Origin: Isoetes taiwanensis
Taxonomy: Eukaryota; Streptophyta; Lycopodiopsida; Isoetales; Isoetaceae
NCBI GenBank assembly: GCA_021234155.1
Contig: JAJEKV010000198.1
Span: 1-64,000, forward strand
Reading direction: 5' to 3'
Length of the DNA stretch: 64,000 nucleotides
Shown here: piece by piece, positions 60,180-64,000 of the stretch
How positions within the stretch are numbered: position 1 is the first letter of the stretch
Layout: each line of letters starts with the position of its first letter
Made by a program: the position numbers and the translations under genes
Notes under the pieces: generated by a model
The model's database searches: none
Seen by the model: the letters and a program-made list of their open reading frames with translations, nothing else
Told to the model about the DNA's origin: nothing

Positions 60180-60960
60180 CAATGGCATTCCACTCTTTGT
60201 CATAACCTTTCCCTTTAACTGCTTTGTGTGCAATTGCTGAATCTATCAATGAAGTCAGAAAGGCCTGTTTTATCCAAATCAGATTTGGAGTTTTATTTTC
60301 AATAGCAACCCTGTTCCTATGCTTCCAGATTGCCCCAAAGACTCAACGATCTAGTTGTATTTAGTAGCCTGTTGCCAGTGTTCAGAAATTCCATCATACA
60401 TGAGTCACCAGCAGCCCCTTTGTTAACTTGTGCAGCCCAGCTCCAAAATTCTTGGATTACAGGGCTAAGAAGACATGGTTAGATGTTTCAATTTCTCCAC
60501 ATCCTAATGGACATACCTCTGAGATTGAACAATCATATTTTGCCTTCTATGGTTTGTAGTTAGACTCTGATGTAAGATTAGCCAACCAAAGGTTTTGATT
60601 TTGTTTGTTGTATAATTCTTCCAGCCCCGAGCACAAACAACAGCTAGCCTTTCGTCATCACAGTTCCAAAGTTGTGTTGCTTTGGATGGTTTATGGTTCA
60701 CCAAGTTCTTATAAATCTCCTTCACAGAATAAATCTCCTTTCCTCTTAGGTGCCATTGGTTTGAGCTTTCACACAATTCCTCATACTGCTTAACCTTATC
60801 CATAATGCTTTACCTTCCTATCCAGCTCTGAGCCTTTAGTAACCGTTGCAATTTCCTCCCATTTCTTCCATGCTGTTTCTCCACATCTTAAATCCTCAAT
60901 TTTCCTAATTTCTGCATTATGCCATTGCATATATTTCTGTGGATGCTTGACCATTTGCAT
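60180..60960 (-). pseudogene. LINE ORF2 C-terminal remnant (zf-RVT-like)
   Basis: On the minus strand the frame at 60504-60803 shows the reverse-transcriptase zinc-binding region: GKEIYSVKEIYKNL, then NKIKTFGWLILHQSL. After a frameshift near 60510 it continues CPLGCGEIETSNHVF, with the Cys and His of the motif. Further stops follow, then WKHRNRVAIENKTPNLIW, the usual tail of plant LINE ORF2. Upstream, 60803-60960 keeps related coding text with a stop. It is opposite in orientation to the LINE at 56975, so it is a different insertion. Confidence 0.65.
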
Positions 60961-61120
60961 CCTCAATATGCATCAGACAAATATATATTTGAGAAATTAG
61001 TGCTATTTGACTAGGAAAACTCAAAAATCAAGTAAAAAAAGACCTATCTTTGCCTTGGAGACTTGCCTTCATGATTCCTGGTATCTTTAGTGTCTAGAGT
61101 GATGAAAACTAAGGCGCTAA
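60961..61120. other. Short unassigned stretch
   Basis: A/T-rich sequence between the LINE remnant and the minisatellite. I see no feature in it. Confidence 0.3.
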
Positions 61121-61124
61121 GCAC

Positions 61125-61460
61125 TAGCGCTGTCACTAGGCGCTAGGCCATCTAGTAGCAGGCGCTAGCGCTAGGTCCAATAGGCCATCTAGCGGCCAGG
61201 CATTGGTCCCGAAAAGTCAAGCGGCGTAGCGATCCTTGCGGAAGGAAGTGGCGGGATGCGGCGCTAGGCCATCTAGCAGTAATCGGCGCTAAGTCCAATA
61301 GGCCATCTAGCGGCGAGCACCGCTAGCGATCGTCGAAGCCGGCGTCGGGCGTCCTTGGCCGCGGCGGGAAGCGGGATGTGGCTGCACTAGGCCATCTAGC
61401 GGCGAAGCCGGGCGCTAGGTCCAATAGGCCAGCGGCAGCGCCACCGTCGAAAAGCTGGCG
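61125..61460. repeat. GC-rich minisatellite with AGGCCATCTAG and GGCGCTAGG words
   Basis: AGGCCATCTAG recurs at about 61145, 61182, 61266, 61300 and 61389, alternating with GGCGCTAG and TCCAATAGG. Copies are uneven in length (about 33-85 bp apart). The region is much richer in G+C than its surroundings. Confidence 0.65.
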
Positions 61461-61534
61461 CTGGTAGTATGGGTAGTCGCAGCGTGCTTGGCGGGATGTA
61501 GCGGCGGTATGGCTGGCTTCGTGGAAGGTGGGCG

Positions 61535-61627
61535 CACCCAAATTTGAAATCCCTCTGCCCGGCCAAATTTGAAACCCCTCCGCCCGCCCAAATTTGAAAT
61601 TCAAAATTTGAAATCCCAAATTTGTTA
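61535..61627. repeat. Short AAATTTGAAAT tandem repeat
   Basis: Four or five copies of CAAATTTGAAAT separated by C-rich spacers, then a palindromic run around 'gaaattcaaaatttgaaat'. Confidence 0.6.
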
Positions 61628-61930
61628 TTGCTGCTCCATATATCATTTCCTTAGCCGCTTGTATAGATCCTTCTATAGGCGGATGCAGGGTCTTCGACGG
61701 TCCTTACCGATCGACACTTCTAGGCGGCTTCTTGCAATAATTTATTTTTCGTATATTAGTCTGTTTTACGCGGGGGGTTTTTGGGCTTCTCTTTGAGGTA
61801 TTTGCAATATTCTTACAAGATCCATATACTCCAGTCGCTAATAGTTTTTTTTACCAAAATGGTGACCACCATATCCAGGTAAGTCTTTCTATATGCGTCG
61901 TCTTTTTGTTAGAGCTATTCATCATATGTA
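61628..61930. other. Unassigned spacer
   Basis: No convincing gene. Short frames on both strands lack recognisable motifs. Confidence 0.3.
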
Positions 61931-61934
61931 TACC

Positions 61935-62337
61935 TCCCCCCCAGCACCCCCAAAGGAGCCATTTGGAGCACCATTTGGGACCCTTAAATGGCTTCATGGC
62001 ACCATTTGGGGGGTGCCAGGGGGCAGGTATACCACCCAAATAGCGCCATTTGGGGGTTGCCGGGGGGCAGTATACCACCCAAATGGTGCCATTTGGAGGG
62101 TGCCAGAGGGGGTAGGTATAACCCCCAAATGGCGCCATGGAGCCCTTTGGGGTGCCATTTGGAACCCTCAAATGGCTCCATGGCACCATTTGGGGGGGTG
62201 CGGAAAAGGGCGGTATACCCTCAAATGGCCATTTGTGGGGTGTGGAGGGGAAGGTGGGGGATGCTGGGGAATGCCATGGGGCGGTATACCCCAAAATGGC
62301 ACCTTGAGGATGTAAATGGCGCTATGGCGCCATTTGC
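61935..62337. repeat. Minisatellite of CCAAATGG/CCATTTGG inverted words with GGTATACC
   Basis: Repeated blocks combine GGTATACC-like palindromes, CCAAATGG and CCATTTGG, and G-rich runs, with a period of about 43-48 bp (GGTATA words near 62026, 62069, 62115, 62212 and 62283). Because the words are inverted repeats, both strands carry long open frames rich in Pro/Trp/Gly. I treat these as artefacts. Confidence 0.65.
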
Positions 62338-63208
62338 ATCCGCAGCAGCTTTTTTTTTTTTTTTTTTAAGCACACCAGCCCTACCGGGCCTAGAGCCTTT
62401 CCTCAAATTCTAGCCTATCCACGTGTAATTTCCATGTCATTAAAATCTGATGTGGCTTACTTTTTTATTTTATTTTTTTTTAATTAAGTGAAAATGTATG
62501 CACAACCTTTTAAATACGGTAAGGATTACATGTAGTTTTGGATTCCATCAAGACAAGTGGCTTTAAAGGTTTTAAATTGACTGTATGGGATGGCATGGAC
62601 TTAAGCAATAGCTAGGATGAATGTGAAGAGCACTCCAGTTGCATAACATTACAAATCAAGCTTGTACAAAGGGGTTTAGTTTATTATTTTAATATGATAG
62701 TCTTATGACCAAGTTATTGAACTTTAAAACATCTTATTCAGAAAATCGAGACTATTTTCTAGGGTTTGTTTCAGCCAAGGTCCTAATGTAGATCCGCACA
62801 AAGTGCTTACAGCCGGTTGAGTGCCGGCCAAGATCTGTAACAGACAAATAGATTGTTCGCACATATGAAAGAGGATCTTCACAAGCTCGGACTGTCATTT
62901 GTTTGCTGGCCTTACAGGGTACATAGACGAAGGGTGAGTTTGCACAGTTCGGCCTGCTTTAAACAGGGCAGTACCAAGTACTGCTTCCGCTTAAGGCAAG
63001 GATGTACAAGCAATATTTGCTTGTTCTTCACATACAAGGTGTCGTGTTTCAGTTGTTAATAGCCTATTTTAAATATTAGGCTTACTTTGGTGTTAGCTAT
63101 AAATGAGAAGGAAAAATTTGGAAACAGATTTGCTAATATTAGCTTTTTCTATTTATGGCTACTTGTTGCTATTTAGGCTTCTGGAACAGATCATTTAATT
63201 ATGTTAAT
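62338..63208. other. Spacer without a recognised gene
   Basis: A run of about 19 T lies at 62350, then A/T-rich DNA. A 68-codon frame at 62853-63059 has no recognisable domain. Nothing else stands out. Confidence 0.3.
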
Positions 63209-64000
63209 ATAGTCTGTGCCCAGCGTTGCTGGGCATAGCTAGAAACTGTGAATGACATACTGGAGCAATTGTTAAATGGATTCTTGGTTTTAAAATTGGA
63301 TAATCAAGAGCATTCGACCACATTTCGCACTTCCCCTTATCTTTTCCGTTTTCCTTTTTCATTTTGCCTTTGTCTACTATTTTTTTTTTCCTATTTCCCC
63401 CTTGCCCCTTTTCCCTTTTTACATTTTTCAATTTACTTTTTTCTTTTTCCATTATTCCATTTCCTCTTTACTCTTTTTTGTTTCTGCTTCCCCATTTTTC
63501 CTTTTCTATTTTTCCCTTCCCTTTTCTCCAATTTGTGGTTGCCCTTTTTCCCTTTCCTTGTGCCCTTTCCCCCCTCTCTTTTCCCATTTCCCTCTTCCCC
63601 TTTTCCTCGTGCCCTTTTCCTTTCTGCTTTCCCCTTTCCTTTCCCTTTTCCCCTTTCCCTTTCCTTCTCCCCACCTTTTCTTTTTTCCCTTTTTCCCTTC
63701 CCTTTTCCTCTTTTTGTTGACCCTTGATCTTCCTTTTTTCTAGTGCCCTTTTCCCCCCTTTTTTTTTTTTTCTTTTCCCTCTTTCCCTTTCCCTTTTTCC
63801 ATGTGCATTTTTCCTTCGGTTTTCCCCTTTCCTCACCCTTTCCCTCTTCCCTTTTTTGCCATGTCCCTTTTCTCTTCTATTTTTTCATGCTCTTTTTTTC
63901 GCTCCTTTTTTCCCCTTTCGTCACCTTTTTCCTCCTCCCTTCCTTTTCCTTTTTTTCCTTCTCTTTTTTTTTTTCTATTTTGCTCTTCCTTTTTATTCAC
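63209..64000 (-). mobile_element. Diverged polypurine Helitron, 3' end only (continues past the window)
   Basis: The hairpin GCCCAGC-GTT-GCTGGGC (63218-63234) is identical to the other copies. On the minus strand it is followed by ACAGA and CTAT instead of ACCATTA and CTAG. The polypyrimidine tract starts near 63330 and runs to the window end. The base at 63208 is T, not the expected A, so the end is eroded or belongs to a subfamily with a different terminus. Confidence 0.65.
63330..64000 (-). repeat. Polypyrimidine/polypurine minisatellite at the window edge
   Basis: C/T-rich on the plus strand, same word types (CCCTTTTCC, CGTGCCC) as the other Helitron tracts. The frames in it are composition artefacts. 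Confidence 0.85.

Noticed and set aside
61851..62413. Overlapping frames of about 140 codons on both strands
   Set aside because: They are produced by the inverted-word minisatellite; composition is Pro/Trp/Gly repeats with no other support.

Overview
The window is transposable-element DNA from a land plant with a repeat-rich nuclear genome. The evidence is a tRNA-iMet-type primer-binding site, plant-type LINE ORFs (a DUF4283-like ORF1, an endonuclease domain and a zf-RVT-like domain), Helitrons, and the lack of any bacterial-style gene layout. The species cannot be named. I recognise no intact host protein gene, rRNA, tRNA or CRISPR array.

1-52994: a head-to-tail tandem array of at least 21 copies of a unit of about 2.03 kb. 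Each unit is the internal region plus LTR of a non-autonomous (TRIM-like) LTR retrotransposon. It carries a TATAAATAG box, an AATAAA signal, an LTR end ...GTATCA, a 2-nt gap and the primer-binding site TGGTATCAGAGC. There is no gag-pol. The array runs off the left edge of the window and stops on the right exactly at an LTR end (52994). The internal region holds an unusual set of hairpins: three tandem modules of about 42 nt whose stems covary, then six evenly spaced micro-hairpins, mostly with NNGGA loops, then longer stems.

Five Helitron insertions interrupt the array, and a sixth lies at 54400-56321. All have 5'-TC, a 3'-hairpin and a CTAG end, and sit between A and T. Neighbouring array units supply the empty site for each of the five, so the ends are known to the base. 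Most carry a 1-2 kb polypurine/polypyrimidine minisatellite. That tract creates many long false ORFs rich in Phe/Ser/Pro/Leu on one strand and Lys/Gly/Glu on the other. The element at 1031-4425 has a different interior. A further diverged Helitron end at 63209 runs out of the window.

52995-64000: array flank made of decayed elements. It has a LINE-like 3' tail in minus orientation, a short ORF with 48-bp repeats, the sixth Helitron, and a plus-strand LINE (disrupted ORF1 overlapping ORF2 by 8 nt). That LINE is cut off at 59051 by a different LTR element (598-bp LTR, tRNA-Asp-like primer-binding site, frameshifted gag start). A minus-strand LINE ORF2 C-terminal remnant and two GC-rich minisatellites follow.

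History as I infer it: an LTR element entered a LINE tail and was amplified in tandem. Unequal exchange then shaped the array (dimeric higher-order pattern, deletions shared between neighbouring units). Helitrons invaded it repeatedly.
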